Assembly: GCF_002836415.1 (NCBI RefSeq)
Contig: NZ_PJBP01000087.1
Span: forward strand, 19,631-83,630
DNA: 64,000 nt
From: Psychromonas sp. MB-3u-54
GTDB lineage: Bacteria > Pseudomonadota > Gammaproteobacteria > Enterobacterales > Psychromonadaceae
Reading direction: 5' to 3'
The notes under the pieces are model-generated. The model was not told the origin of the DNA and did no database searches. It saw only the letters and a program-made list of their open reading frames with translations. Of this stretch, positions 28,778-37,690 are shown in pieces. Made by a program: the position numbers and the translations under genes. Position 1 is the stretch's first letter. Every line of letters starts with the position of its first letter.

Positions 28778-29567
28778 CATCCTGCTCCAGAAATGCCATA
28801 ATAGACTGCTGAAGTTGTGCACACTCTGGATCAAATTGACGGGGTGTTAAAGAGGCAGGTACCTTAAGAGACTCGGCTGAACTGGGCTTTCCCTGCATAA
28901 TATAAATCTGATCAGCCAGGCGAATCGCTTCCTGCGGATCATGGGTAATCAACACAACGGTTTTATCTTTGAGCAATTCCCAAGCCAGATCCTGCAATCG
29001 GTAACGTGTTACCGCATCCACTGCAGAAAAGGGTTCATCCATCAATATAACGGGCTTATTCTGCATCAATGTTCTGGCCAGCGCGACACGTTGGCGCATA
29101 CCGCCCGACAGTTTTTGAGGCAAGCAGTCTGCACTATCTAAAAGTCCGACCTTTTCAAGCAATGCCAATGCAGCTTGTTTTTGAACAGCCGTGATAGTAT
29201 TACCGAATTTTGCGCTTAAGGTGACGTTATCTAACACCGACAGCCAGGGCATCAACAAGTCCTGCTGCGCCATATAAGCAATGTTATTTTTTAAATTAAA
29301 TTGCGGGGGTGTCGTTTTCAGTTCGCCGGACCAACTTGTTTTTTGATCAAGTAAACCTGCCAGATAACGCAGCAATGAAGTTTTTCCACAACCACTGCGG
29401 CCCAAAATACAGGTCCATTGCCCGGCAGGGAAGCTCATATTAAGGCCCTGTAATGTTGCCGTTTTACTGCCGGTATAACGCAGGTAACCAGCACTGATAT
29501 CTATTTGCAGCGCTGGAATTTTGGCCGATAAAGCCCGCATGCTAGCGGACATTCGCATGCCCGGCAA
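28770..29567 (-). CDS. thiZ: Pyrimidine-precursor ABC transporter ATP-binding protein (ThiZ)
   Basis: 265 aa. Walker A is GRSGCGKTSLLR (about 55-63), the Q-loop is YMAQQDLLMPWLSVLDNV, the signature is KLSGGMRQR, Walker B is VILMDEPFSAVDAV, and the switch is LITHDPQEA. It resembles SsuB/TauB nitrate/taurine-type ATPases. Several Met codons lie near the 5' end (29567, 29549, 29540) and the true start is unclear; the longest overlaps thiD by 26 bp, the shortest starts right after the thiD stop. Confidence 0.9.
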   Translation of the reverse strand: MPGMRMSASMRALSAKIPALQIDISAGYLRYTGSKTATLQGLNMSFPAGQWTCILGRSGCGKTSLLRYLAGLLDQKTSWSGELKTTPPQFNLKNNIAYMAQQDLLMPWLSVLDNVTLSAKFGNTITAVQKQAALALLEKVGLLDSADCLPQKLSGGMRQRVALARTLMQNKPVILMDEPFSAVDAVTRYRLQDLAWELLKDKTVVLITHDPQEAIRLADQIYIMQGKPSSAESLKVPASLTPRQFDPECAQLQQSIMAFLEQDDA

Positions 29568-30393
29568 AAAAATGGTTTACCGGGCCATGACCCTGTCCAA
29601 CCTGTAATTGATCAGCATGCGCAATCGCTTGAGAGATATAGTTTTTGCCCAGCTGAACGGCGCGTAATAGCTCATTCCCTTGCGCCAGATACGAGGCGAT
29701 TGCTGACGAAAGTGTACAACCTGTACCATGGGTATTAAGCGTATTGATGCGAATTGCACTTAACTGTTCAACATGATTAGGGAAGATAAGCAGATCATTG
29801 CTGTTTTCATCATCAGTCAAATGCCCCCCTTTAAGCAGCAGCGCATTAAGTTTCAATTTATGGAGCTTGTCGACCATCTTCTCCATGCCTTGTACATTGG
29901 TTGGCACGTCCGAATAGATCAATTCCGCAGCTTCGGGTAAATTAGGAGTGACCAGATCAGCAAGAGGAAGCAGTTCCGATTTCAGCGTACCGATAGCAGA
30001 TGCTTTCAGCAATAAGTCTCCGCTGGTTGCAACCATCACCGGATCAACCACTAAAAACGCAGGACGATACTGTCTTATTTTTGCCGCCACAAGTTTTATG
30101 ATGTCACTGTCAGCCAGCATTCCAACCTTGACTGCAACCACATTCAGATCGTCAAAGACCGCATCAAGTTGCTTTTCTATATGTTCAAGAGGAATAGGGA
30201 AAATAGCGGACACCCCAAGGGTGTTTTGGGCGGTAATCGCGGTGATCACTGAACAGGCATAACCGCCCGTAGCTGAAATGGCTTTAATATCAGCTTGAAT
30301 ACCGGCTCCACCACCACTGTCGGACCCGGCAATAGTGAGTACGATAGGTGTTGATGAATTTTGAGCAGTAGAAATTGCACTAAGGTTTGACAT
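29542..30393 (-). CDS. thiD: Hydroxymethylpyrimidine / phosphomethylpyrimidine kinase ThiD
   Basis: 283 aa (E. coli 266). Ribokinase-fold motifs are LTIAGSDSGGGAGIQADIKAISATGGY, VVDPVMVATSGDLLL, DLVTPNLPEA, LLKGGHL and NTHGTGCTLSSAIASYLAQG. It makes HMP-PP for ThiE. It is the first gene of the operon; its RBS AGGAG is partly buried in a short hairpin and a TPP riboswitch lies just upstream. Confidence 0.94.
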   Translation of the reverse strand: MSNLSAISTAQNSSTPIVLTIAGSDSGGGAGIQADIKAISATGGYACSVITAITAQNTLGVSAIFPIPLEHIEKQLDAVFDDLNVVAVKVGMLADSDIIKLVAAKIRQYRPAFLVVDPVMVATSGDLLLKASAIGTLKSELLPLADLVTPNLPEAAELIYSDVPTNVQGMEKMVDKLHKLKLNALLLKGGHLTDDENSNDLLIFPNHVEQLSAIRINTLNTHGTGCTLSSAIASYLAQGNELLRAVQLGKNYISQAIAHADQLQVGQGHGPVNHFFAGHANVR

Positions 30394-30397
30394 AAAA

Positions 30398-30422
30398 GCT
30401 CCTAGAATGGGTACAGAGGAAC
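30398..30422 (-). promoter_or_regulatory. Hairpin sequestering the thiD Shine-Dalgarno
   Basis: On the minus strand GTTCCT pairs with AGGAGC (one G-U pair) across 13 nt, covering the thiD AGGAG. With the riboswitch upstream this fits translational OFF control, although the coupling cannot be shown by eye. Confidence 0.5.
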
Positions 30423-30480
30423 TATATCAAGCCAAGTATTTAAGATAGGTGTCGCAGAGAGAATCAAAAACAAGACTTAT

Positions 30481-30562
30481 AGTTCCCTACGACAGTATTA
30501 ACTGAGTCAGGTTCAACGGGTCTCGCACTATGCGCTCTCAGCCTTCTGGCTCCCCGACTATA
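30481..30562 (-). promoter_or_regulatory. TPP (THI-box) riboswitch
   Basis: Minus-strand RNA starts TCGGGGAGCC, has GGCTGAGAGCGC (the CUGAGA pyrimidine-sensor loop) and GAGACCCGTTGAACCTGA (the ACCC / GAACCTGA motif). It then has GTTAATACTGTCGTAGGGA, closing the P1 stem with TCGGGG/AGGGA-type pairs. This is the full thi-box order. It lies about 90 nt upstream of thiD and should turn the salvage operon off when thiamine pyrophosphate is abundant. Confidence 0.95.
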
Positions 30563-31097
30563 TCTGCCGCAATAGTAACAAGTTTTTTTGAAAGAGCAAG
30601 AGCTCCCTTGCGTAAGGTTGCTCATTTTTTTAACAATCGCAACACTCCGCAATAACACCAAAAAACGAAACAAGTGTTCAGCCCGGTTGGTTAAAATCAT
30701 CAACAACGGCACGGTAAATTGTCTTCACCTATTGCGCACGAATCCCCGTCCCTTATGTCAAAAATAGAGGTCTTTAAAGACCTGGAAAATGATCTTAAAT
30801 TAATGGATTTAGTATTCGTTAACTATGCCTAACTATGCAGAACAAAATTGGACACAGTCTTCCGATAAAAAAAGATTAACATTGAGAATTGAGATCAAAG
30901 AGGCTTATTTCTACGTACAACAGCAATGCCAGAAATCAACCGACAACGCGCCTTAATGATTGATTTAGCGATTTTTTCTTTCCTCGATTGCCCACCTACA
31001 ACATTTATCACACAGTGATCAATATCAATATAGACATACAAAAATTCTATTATAATGACTCTACCATAGAATTTACCTATCCCCCTTAAGGGCAACA
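30563..31097. other. Divergent intergenic region between the thi riboswitch and the truncated LysR gene
   Basis: No gene. There is a perfect 16-bp palindrome AGGTCTTTAAAGACCT at 30768-30783. The last ~120 bp before the LysR start (CGATTGCCCACCT ... CACAGTGAT ... TATCAATATAG ... ATAGAATTTA) is duplicated in front of the full-length LysR gene at 40.5 kb. The thi operon promoter should lie around 30600-30720. Confidence 0.6.
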
Positions 31098-31676
31098 ATG
31101 TTCAAATTAATGCTTCAATTCATCCAGGTAGCAAAAGCCCAAAATGTGACTCAAGCGGCCAACAGTCTCTGTTTAAGCCAACCCACCTTAAGTCATAACA
31201 TGAATAAATTAGAGGAAAAACTTGAAACCAAGTTATTTAATAGAAACTCTAAAGGGATCACGCTCACGTCAAGTGGGGAACTGCTCTATGAGCAAGCTAA
31301 AATGATGCAGCACCTTTATGAAAACACCCTCAATAAGATAGAGAAAAATAAGCTCAGGCATCAATACGAACTTAAAATAGGCTGCGGTGACGCTTGGTGG
31401 CATCTATTTGTTCGCGACTGTGTGCAGAACTTCCAAAATACGTACCCGCACAGCAATATCACCATCGACGTAGGTGATCATCTGCAGCTAATGAATCTGT
31501 TACTCAGCGGAGAGCTCAGTATTTTCGTTGGCCATGAAATATTAGGGCTGGCACAATATGAAGATGTCCTTTTTTATCCTCTTTTTAGCAGCCGTGAAGA
31601 AGTTTATGTAAGAAAGGATCATCCTCTGCTCGGACTCATCTGCAGCAATGAGAGGATTGCCCTCATTGCTGCCTAA
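31098..31676 (+). pseudogene. Truncated LysR-type regulator (N-terminal two thirds only)
   Basis: 192 aa, against 307 aa for the paralogue ending near 40.5 kb. The two proteins are about 84% identical by eye from MFKLMLQFIQVAKAQNVTQA to HPLL...CSNE, after which this copy reads RIALIAA and stops. The HTH (AANSLCLSQPTLSHNMNKLEEKL) and most of the first effector subdomain remain, but the second half is lost. It abuts the 3' end of the GH31 gene (stop codons 2 bp apart, convergent), suggesting a deletion or recombination joined them. A DNA-binding fragment could still be made and interfere with the full protein; this is speculation. Confidence 0.75.
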
Positions 31677-31678
31677 TA

Positions 31679-34078
31679 TTAAGGAAACATCAATTCTAGC
31701 AGCGCGTCCAGCAGTGCCTTATCTATTTCCATGCTTTGTAGTTGCAGCACTTTATTGGTTGTATGTCTTGTTCCTGTACACACTTGATAAAGCCGCTCTT
31801 TCAAATTGAAATCAATTTGCGCAACATCCAACAAGTGATACAGCTTTTGCGCCTGATTGTCGTTGTCCGATATCCAATCATTACCAGTAAGAGTGATGAG
31901 CAGTTCTGTATGGCTATGATGCTGCCCGATATCCACACTGAGCGTCTGAGTGGTTTCATCATAAGCGCAATGGTAGGATATTCGCTCGCCATTGCGCGTG
32001 ACACCTATTTTAGCCACATTTTGGTATCCCCGGAAAAGTACTCTGATTGAACGCAATTTTGGCACCAGCGTAGCATCTCCACTTACGGGTGAAATCTTGA
32101 ACGTCACATTCTCTCTCCATAGCAGTTCCATTTGGGTTTCTGCATATTGCCCATTCTGATAGCCCATGCTTTCACCGTCATCTTCGTACATGTCGAAAAC
32201 ATTATCCTTTCCGGGGAAGACTAATATATCTAACGCATCTGGCGTGCCAACCTGATTTTTTTGGGGCTGATGCTCCGCCATAGGAATAATAGCACCGGCT
32301 TTGGCCAGTACCGGTTGACGCGATAAGTCACGCGATAAAAGGATTTTTTTATCTCCGTGATAGACTGTGCCGTCAAAAAAATCTATCCAAATCCCTTCTG
32401 GAAGCCAGGCATTGACACTCGCCAGTCCTATTTGCGGATCTATTTTACTGGTAATTGGGCATACCATCAGTTCGCTGCCGAAGAAATACTGATTCGGTAC
32501 CTGATACGCCTGTTCATCATACGGATAGTGATAATAAATCGGCTGTATGAAGGGTGTTAATTTAGCATGGTTCTGCCAGTTCATGGTGTAAATATAAGGC
32601 ACCAACTGATGACGTAGGCGCAGGTGGGCTTTCATCGTTTCACAAGCATCTGTACTGTAACGCCACGGTTCCTTACCATTAAAAATACTGCAGGAGCTGT
32701 GTAATCTCAGGATGGGGCTGAAGGTGCCAAACTGCAGCCATCTCGCGCTCAGTTCATCATCTTTGGCACCCATGAAATGACCGCCAATATCGTGACTCCA
32801 CCAGCCATAACCGATATTCGATGCGGTTGAGGTAAAATAGGGCTGGAAGGCATAGGAATCCCAGCTGATACAGGTATCCCCCGAAAACCCAATCGGATAG
32901 CGATGGCTACCTACACCTGCGTAGCGGGAAAAGGTTAAGGGCCGTTTGCCATCTCGAGCCAGATCTAGAGAGTGATAGTGATTAAGCATCCATAAGGGAT
33001 CCAGTCCCTCGGTCTGAGTGGTGCTACCCTGTTGCCAGTCCAACCACCAGAAATTAACCCCATCTTGCTCCTGCGGGTGGTGCAGATGGGTGAAATAGGC
33101 TTCCAGAAACTTTTTGTCTGTAAAATCGAAGGGGATGGGATCCTGACAGGAGGGATCCAGACCCAATGCCTGTGCCATCTGCGGATACATTTCTTCATGT
33201 GCTTGTACGCCATCAGCAGGATGGAGATTCAAAGTAACCCAAAGATTCTTGTCATGCAGCCAGTTCATAAACTTTGCCGGCTCGGGGAAAAGTTCTTTAT
33301 TCCAGGTATAACCGGTCCAGCCACTACCATATTGACTATCGATATCCACAAGGTGCCAGTCCATATCTATAACACAGACGGAGAAGGGAATATCTTCATA
33401 TTCAAAGCGATTGATAAGGCTCGTCAGTTCTCTCTCGTCATACGGCCAGTAACGGCTCCACCAGTTTCCTAGTACTTGTCGAGGTAGCAATGGCGTCGTT
33501 CCCGTCAGGCGATAAAAATCGCGGATGCCGGCCAGGTACTCCCGCCCATAGCCAAAGAAGTAAAGATCAATTATATCGGCTTTTCTCGATTCAACCCCGC
33601 CATCTTCAGTCAGTAGCAATGAGCCTGAATCGTCAATCAAAGAGAACCCCTTTTTAGATAGTACTCCTTCATCTAGTGCTACGGCGCCATCGGCCTCGTC
33701 AAGGGTGCGATAGGTACCCTTTAAACTGTCGGGCTGCTCTCCAAAATACCAACGACTCTGGTAGGCACTAAAATTGCCTTTTAAGTCGATATACAGGGAA
33801 CTTCCCTTGAATTTCCCCTTCTGATAATACAGATGCAAATGTTCTGTAATGATCTGCAGCTGGCTCTCATCTTCCACTACTCGATACTCAGGCACCACAA
33901 ACTGACGGTTCCAGACAGCTTGGGTGGGCCGGTCTTCAAAAATACTGTCCTCGGCGTATTCCATGCGGATCAGTTTGCTGGTCAGCAACGTAAAACGATA
34001 TTGATCCCCCTGAATTACAGCGGTAGTAGCTGCCTTTCCCGATGTGATTACTTGAAATCGCTTATCTAACATAGCCAT
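31679..34078 (-). CDS. Glycoside hydrolase family 31 (alpha-glucosidase-like)
   Basis: 799 aa. GH31 features run in order: an N-terminal beta-sandwich (about 1-220), then the barrel with LGNWWSRYWPYDE and FSVCVIDMDWHLVDID. The catalytic nucleophile Asp is in NFWWLDWQQG, the acid/base Asp in GFSGDTCISWDSY, and WWSHDIGGHFMG and RWLQFGTFSPILRLHSS follow. The C-terminal sheets include MVCPITSKIDP. No signal peptide, so it acts in the cytoplasm on short alpha-glucosides. RBS AGAGG sits eight bases before the ATG. It is divergent from the GH13-glk genes and part of the alpha-glucoside island. The exact linkage preference cannot be read from sequence. Confidence 0.88.
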   Translation of the reverse strand: MAMLDKRFQVITSGKAATTAVIQGDQYRFTLLTSKLIRMEYAEDSIFEDRPTQAVWNRQFVVPEYRVVEDESQLQIITEHLHLYYQKGKFKGSSLYIDLKGNFSAYQSRWYFGEQPDSLKGTYRTLDEADGAVALDEGVLSKKGFSLIDDSGSLLLTEDGGVESRKADIIDLYFFGYGREYLAGIRDFYRLTGTTPLLPRQVLGNWWSRYWPYDERELTSLINRFEYEDIPFSVCVIDMDWHLVDIDSQYGSGWTGYTWNKELFPEPAKFMNWLHDKNLWVTLNLHPADGVQAHEEMYPQMAQALGLDPSCQDPIPFDFTDKKFLEAYFTHLHHPQEQDGVNFWWLDWQQGSTTQTEGLDPLWMLNHYHSLDLARDGKRPLTFSRYAGVGSHRYPIGFSGDTCISWDSYAFQPYFTSTASNIGYGWWSHDIGGHFMGAKDDELSARWLQFGTFSPILRLHSSCSIFNGKEPWRYSTDACETMKAHLRLRHQLVPYIYTMNWQNHAKLTPFIQPIYYHYPYDEQAYQVPNQYFFGSELMVCPITSKIDPQIGLASVNAWLPEGIWIDFFDGTVYHGDKKILLSRDLSRQPVLAKAGAIIPMAEHQPQKNQVGTPDALDILVFPGKDNVFDMYEDDGESMGYQNGQYAETQMELLWRENVTFKISPVSGDATLVPKLRSIRVLFRGYQNVAKIGVTRNGERISYHCAYDETTQTLSVDIGQHHSHTELLITLTGNDWISDNDNQAQKLYHLLDVAQIDFNLKERLYQVCTGTRHTTNKVLQLQSMEIDKALLDALLELMFP

Positions 34079-34698
34079 AAAAATATCCTCTTAAAAGTTT
34101 TTTAATATCAATTGGGTACAAGTCTATCTATATGACTGCTCAGTCCTTGTCTCTCCATAGCGCCAGCGCTAAATTCTTAGCTAAATAAATTAGATAAAAT
34201 AAGCATGGCTATGCCGCTTAATTTATCCAGTAGGCGAGCGGCATAATGGTACCTTGATAAACCAAGCATAAAGGATTCACTGGTGATGCTGAAATGCTCT
34301 TCTTTAGCGATGACCATAGGTTTCACCTATACCAATAACAAGAAAGGTGATCACGCGCAAAATTATCCAAGTATTGCTGTAGGTAGACATTTTAAAAATT
34401 GTGATAGGGATGGGAAACTATGTTTTGACGACAGAGAATTGGGATAAGTTACAACTTTCCACTTGAATAAAGTTTCTCAGTCCAATGAATATACTTTTTG
34501 TGGTTTAGGTCACGGTTTTTAATAATCTTGAAACGAATGATGGGTGAAAAACTCTATCGAGGATCACCTTTCCGCTGAGGAATATGCATTTTTTCTATGA
34601 AAATACCGAGTAAAGAGCATTTCAGTCTATATTGGATACTGCCTATGATGGTGCCTATTCAAAAGAAATACACACGGTGATTTTCAAGGACAATAGCG
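34079..34698. other. Divergent regulatory region between the GH31 and GH13 genes
   Basis: 620 bp without a gene. It contains one good CRP-like site (listed separately). The rest is AT-rich with no obvious repeat. Both flanking genes belong to the same sugar island, so shared control is likely. Confidence 0.5.
34499..34514. promoter_or_regulatory. Candidate CRP (cAMP receptor protein) site
   Basis: TGTGG-TTTAGG-TCACG matches the TGTGA-N6-TCACA consensus at 8 of 10 half-site positions with correct spacing. It lies 185 bp before the GH13 start and 420 bp before the divergent GH31 start. Catabolite control of sugar genes makes it plausible. Confidence 0.5.
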
Positions 34699-36387
34699 AT
34701 GACAATTGATGTAAAAAAGAGCGATGCTGGCATAATACAGACATTAGATAAAAAATGGTGGCATGATGCCGTCATATATCAGATCTACCCACGCAGCTTT
34801 ATGGATGCGAATAATGATGGTATGGGTGATCTGGCCGGGATTATCAGTAAACTTGATTACCTTAAGGAATTGGGGATTAATGTTATCTGGTTGTCTCCGG
34901 TATTCAAATCACCGATGGATGATAACGGTTATGATATTTCCGACTATCAAGATATCGCTTCTGAGTTTGGCTCTCTGGAGGAGGTGGACAAGCTGATTGC
35001 TGAAGCGGCTAAGCGTGATATTCGTATTATTATGGATCTGGTGATCAATCACAGCAGTGACGAGCATCCCTGGTTTATTGAGTCAAGAAAATCTAAGGAT
35101 AGCCCTTACCGCGATTATTATATCTGGCGAAAGCCTCAATCCGACGGTTTACCACCGAACGATTTTCACTCCTATTTTGGTGGCAGTGGCTGGGAATTTG
35201 ATGAGGCGACTGGTGAATACTATTTCCATCAGTTTTCTAAAAAACAGCCGGATCTGAACTGGGAGAATCCCAAGGTACAGGAGGAAGTGCACAGAATGAT
35301 GAACTGGTGGCTGGATCGCGGTATCAGCGGCTTCCGTATGGATGTAATCGATCTGATAGGTAAGGACGTGGATAAGCAGATCATGACCAACGGACCACAT
35401 CTGCATACTCTATTACAGGAGATGAATAAAGCAACTTTTGTTGGTCGCGATCTACTGACCGTCGGTGAAGCCTGGAGCGCCACCCCGGAAATTGCTAAGT
35501 TGTATTCCGATCCAACTCGCGATGAACTCTCTATGGTATTTCAGTTTGAGCATATCACCATCACCTTTGATCCCGAGCAAGGTAAATGGAAACCTCGACC
35601 GTTTGATCTAGTGGAGTTCAAGCAGGTAATCAGCAAATGGCAAACTGAACTTGGTGATTGTGGTTGGAACTCCCTGTTCTGGAATAACCATGATCTACCG
35701 CGAGCGGTTTCAAAATATGGCGATCCGGGGCGCTACCGCGTGCAGTCGGCCAAGATGTTAGCGACCGCGATGCATTTCCTCAAGGGCACACCTTATATCT
35801 ATCAGGGAGAAGAGATAGGAATGACCAATGTGCAGTTCGATGCCATTGAGGATTATCAGGACATTGAAACCCTGAATCTTTACCAGGAGCGCACTGCAGC
35901 AGGAGTCTCACATGAGGCAATGATGCAGGGGATCTATGAAAATGGTCGTGACAATGCGCGCACGCCGATGCAGTGGAATAACACGCTTAACGCAGGCTTT
36001 AGTGAGGGCCATCCTTGGCTTAAGCTTAATCCTAATTATCCTGAAATTAATGTCGAGTCTGCATTGGATGATCCTAATTCCATTTTTTACCACTACCAGA
36101 AATTGATCCAACTGCGCAAAAATCACCAAGTGATAGTCTATGGTGATTATCAACCATTATTTGCAGAACATGAAAAGGTATTTGCCTACCAGCGCCAGCT
36201 GGGTAATAAGCGTGTAGTGGTAATCAACAACTTCAGTGCTGAGCCGCTGGAGCTGACCTTGCCGATATCGTTACAGGGATTAAAAGGGCAATGTCTGATT
36301 AGCAACTACGCGGCGCGTAAGCAGTTAAGCGAGTCACTCACGCTTGCACCTTATGAGTCTTTTGCGTTGCTCATTAAGCAGTGTTAA
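34699..36387 (+). CDS. GH13 alpha-glucosidase (oligo-1,6-glucosidase type), copy 1
   Basis: 562 aa. Motifs are [36 protein letters not shown], nucleophile Asp in [13 protein letters not shown], acid/base Glu in [11 protein letters not shown], and the third Asp in [14 protein letters not shown]. It also has [15 protein letters not shown] and the Ca2+-site-like NNDGMGD. This belongs to the oligo-1,6-glucosidase / trehalose-6-phosphate hydrolase branch. No signal peptide, so it is cytoplasmic. It overlaps the longest reading of glk by 7 bp; with the preferred glk start the gap is 35 bp, and both are clearly co-transcribed. Paralogue of the GH13 enzyme 1.3 kb downstream. Confidence 0.92.
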   Translation: MTIDVKKSDAGIIQTLDKKWWHDAVIYQIYPRSFMDANNDGMGDLAGIISKLDYLKELGINVIWLSPVFKSPMDDNGYDISDYQDIASEFGSLEEVDKLIAEAAKRDIRIIMDLVINHSSDEHPWFIESRKSKDSPYRDYYIWRKPQSDGLPPNDFHSYFGGSGWEFDEATGEYYFHQFSKKQPDLNWENPKVQEEVHRMMNWWLDRGISGFRMDVIDLIGKDVDKQIMTNGPHLHTLLQEMNKATFVGRDLLTVGEAWSATPEIAKLYSDPTRDELSMVFQFEHITITFDPEQGKWKPRPFDLVEFKQVISKWQTELGDCGWNSLFWNNHDLPRAVSKYGDPGRYRVQSAKMLATAMHFLKGTPYIYQGEEIGMTNVQFDAIEDYQDIETLNLYQERTAAGVSHEAMMQGIYENGRDNARTPMQWNNTLNAGFSEGHPWLKLNPNYPEINVESALDDPNSIFYHYQKLIQLRKNHQVIVYGDYQPLFAEHEKVFAYQRQLGNKRVVVINNFSAEPLELTLPISLQGLKGQCLISNYAARKQLSESLTLAPYESFALLIKQC

Positions 36388-36422
36388 ACGCGCCCGGATA
36401 TATGAGTCAAAAGGAAAATAAG

Positions 36423-37388
36423 ATGAAAAATTATAGTTTAGTCGGCGATGTGGGCGGCACTAATGCACGTCTGGCATTATGTGATCTGGAAACGGGCAGC
36501 ATTTCTCACTCTCTGACCTATTCAGGTTTAGATTATCCCTCGCTGGAGGCTGTGGTTCGAGTCTATCTGCATGAACAGTCGCTCAGTGTTGAGCTGGCCT
36601 GCATTGCCATCGCCTGTCCCATTGGGGGGGATCAAGTCTCGATGACTAACCATAGCTGGGCATTTTCAATCAAACAAATGCAGAAAAATCTGGGTCTAAA
36701 ACAGCTCACTATTATTAATGACTTTACGGCGGTATCGATGGCGATACCGGTGCTTGGTGTTGATGATAAGGTACAGCTGGGAGGCGGTGCTGCGCAGCCA
36801 TACAAACCGATCGCTGTCTGCGGGGCAGGCACGGGGCTCGGTGTCGCGCATCTGGTGCAGTCCGGCGATCGCTGGTTAAGCTTAGCGGGCGAAGGAGGGC
36901 ATGTGGACATGGCGAGCTGTACTGAGCAAGAGGATGCGCTGATTCAGCAACTGCGCCACGAGCTCGGCCATGTTTCAGCAGAAAGGCTGCTCTCCGGACC
37001 GGGACTGGTGAATATCTATAAGGGTTTAGTGACCTCCGATCATCGGAAGCCTGAAATATTAACACCTAAGCAGATTTCAGATCGCGGGCTTTCTGGAGAG
37101 TGCCATGATTGCCATCGAGCATTGAGTCTTTTTTGCATCTTAATGGGACGCTTTGCCGGTAATCTGGCACTCAATCTTGGTGCTTTTGGCGGTGTTTATA
37201 TTGCCGGCGGCTTAGTGCCTCGCTTCCTTGATTTTTTCAACGCTTCAGGCTTTCGCTCAGCCTTTGCAGAGAAGGGGCGTTTTAAAGAATACCTGCAGGA
37301 AATTCCTGTTTACGTCATCACCCATTCGCAGCCGGGCTTGCTGGGCGCGGGTGCCTATCTGCGGCAGTCTTTGGGAATAAGCCTTTGA
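36423..37388 (+). CDS. glk: Glucokinase
   Basis: 321 aa from the ATG at 36423, the same length as E. coli Glk and preceded by AAGGA; a 14-codon longer frame exists but lacks family similarity. Motifs are [20 protein letters not shown] (ATP phosphate), [13 protein letters not shown] (catalytic Asp), [31 protein letters not shown] and [17 protein letters not shown]. It is strikingly close to E. coli Glk throughout. It phosphorylates free glucose released by the alpha-glucosidases beside it. Confidence 0.97.
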   Translation: MKNYSLVGDVGGTNARLALCDLETGSISHSLTYSGLDYPSLEAVVRVYLHEQSLSVELACIAIACPIGGDQVSMTNHSWAFSIKQMQKNLGLKQLTIINDFTAVSMAIPVLGVDDKVQLGGGAAQPYKPIAVCGAGTGLGVAHLVQSGDRWLSLAGEGGHVDMASCTEQEDALIQQLRHELGHVSAERLLSGPGLVNIYKGLVTSDHRKPEILTPKQISDRGLSGECHDCHRALSLFCILMGRFAGNLALNLGAFGGVYIAGGLVPRFLDFFNASGFRSAFAEKGRFKEYLQEIPVYVITHSQPGLLGAGAYLRQSLGISL

Positions 37389-37463
37389 CAGACGGTTTAA
37401 ATAGATCAAAAAGTATTTCATTATCAACGGCGATTTTTATGACGCGCTTATCTGCGTATGCCC

Positions 37464-37505
37464 GCGCAAGAACATAACGGATCAGTCTGGATCTGTTCTT
37501 TGCGC
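37464..37505 (+). terminator. Hairpin downstream of glk (possible terminator)
   Basis: GCGCAAGAAC pairs with GTTCTTTGCGC (one bulge), with an inner AACGGATC / GGATCTGTT arm. No clear T-run follows (AGTTTAAGT), so termination is plausible but unproven. Confidence 0.4.
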
Positions 37506-37515
37506 AGTTTAAGTA

Positions 37516-37674
37516 ATACCAATCCGCATAAGTAAATGGTCTAAAATTGCGAAGGAAAAAATAATGATAGCAAGACGTTTGATTGAGCAATAGCTGGCTA
37601 TTGAGATTGAAAACAACGAAGCTAGCGTTAATTTTAACAAGTAAGACAGGTCAGATATTTATGCGGATTGGTAT
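37516..37674. mobile_element. MITE-like element with 16-bp perfect terminal inverted repeats
   Basis: ATACCAATCCGCATAA at the left end and TTATGCGGATTGGTAT at the right are exact reverse complements, enclosing a 159-bp AT-rich non-coding body. The right end is 16 bp from the next GH13 start codon, so it may supply or disturb the promoter. The IS family of the parent element is not recognised. Confidence 0.72.
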
Positions 37675-37690
37675 AATAGGATTATAACCC

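Noticed and set aside
30464..30712. 82-codon minus-strand frame
   Set aside because: It lies over the TPP riboswitch and its upstream leader; the sequence is explained by the RNA structure.
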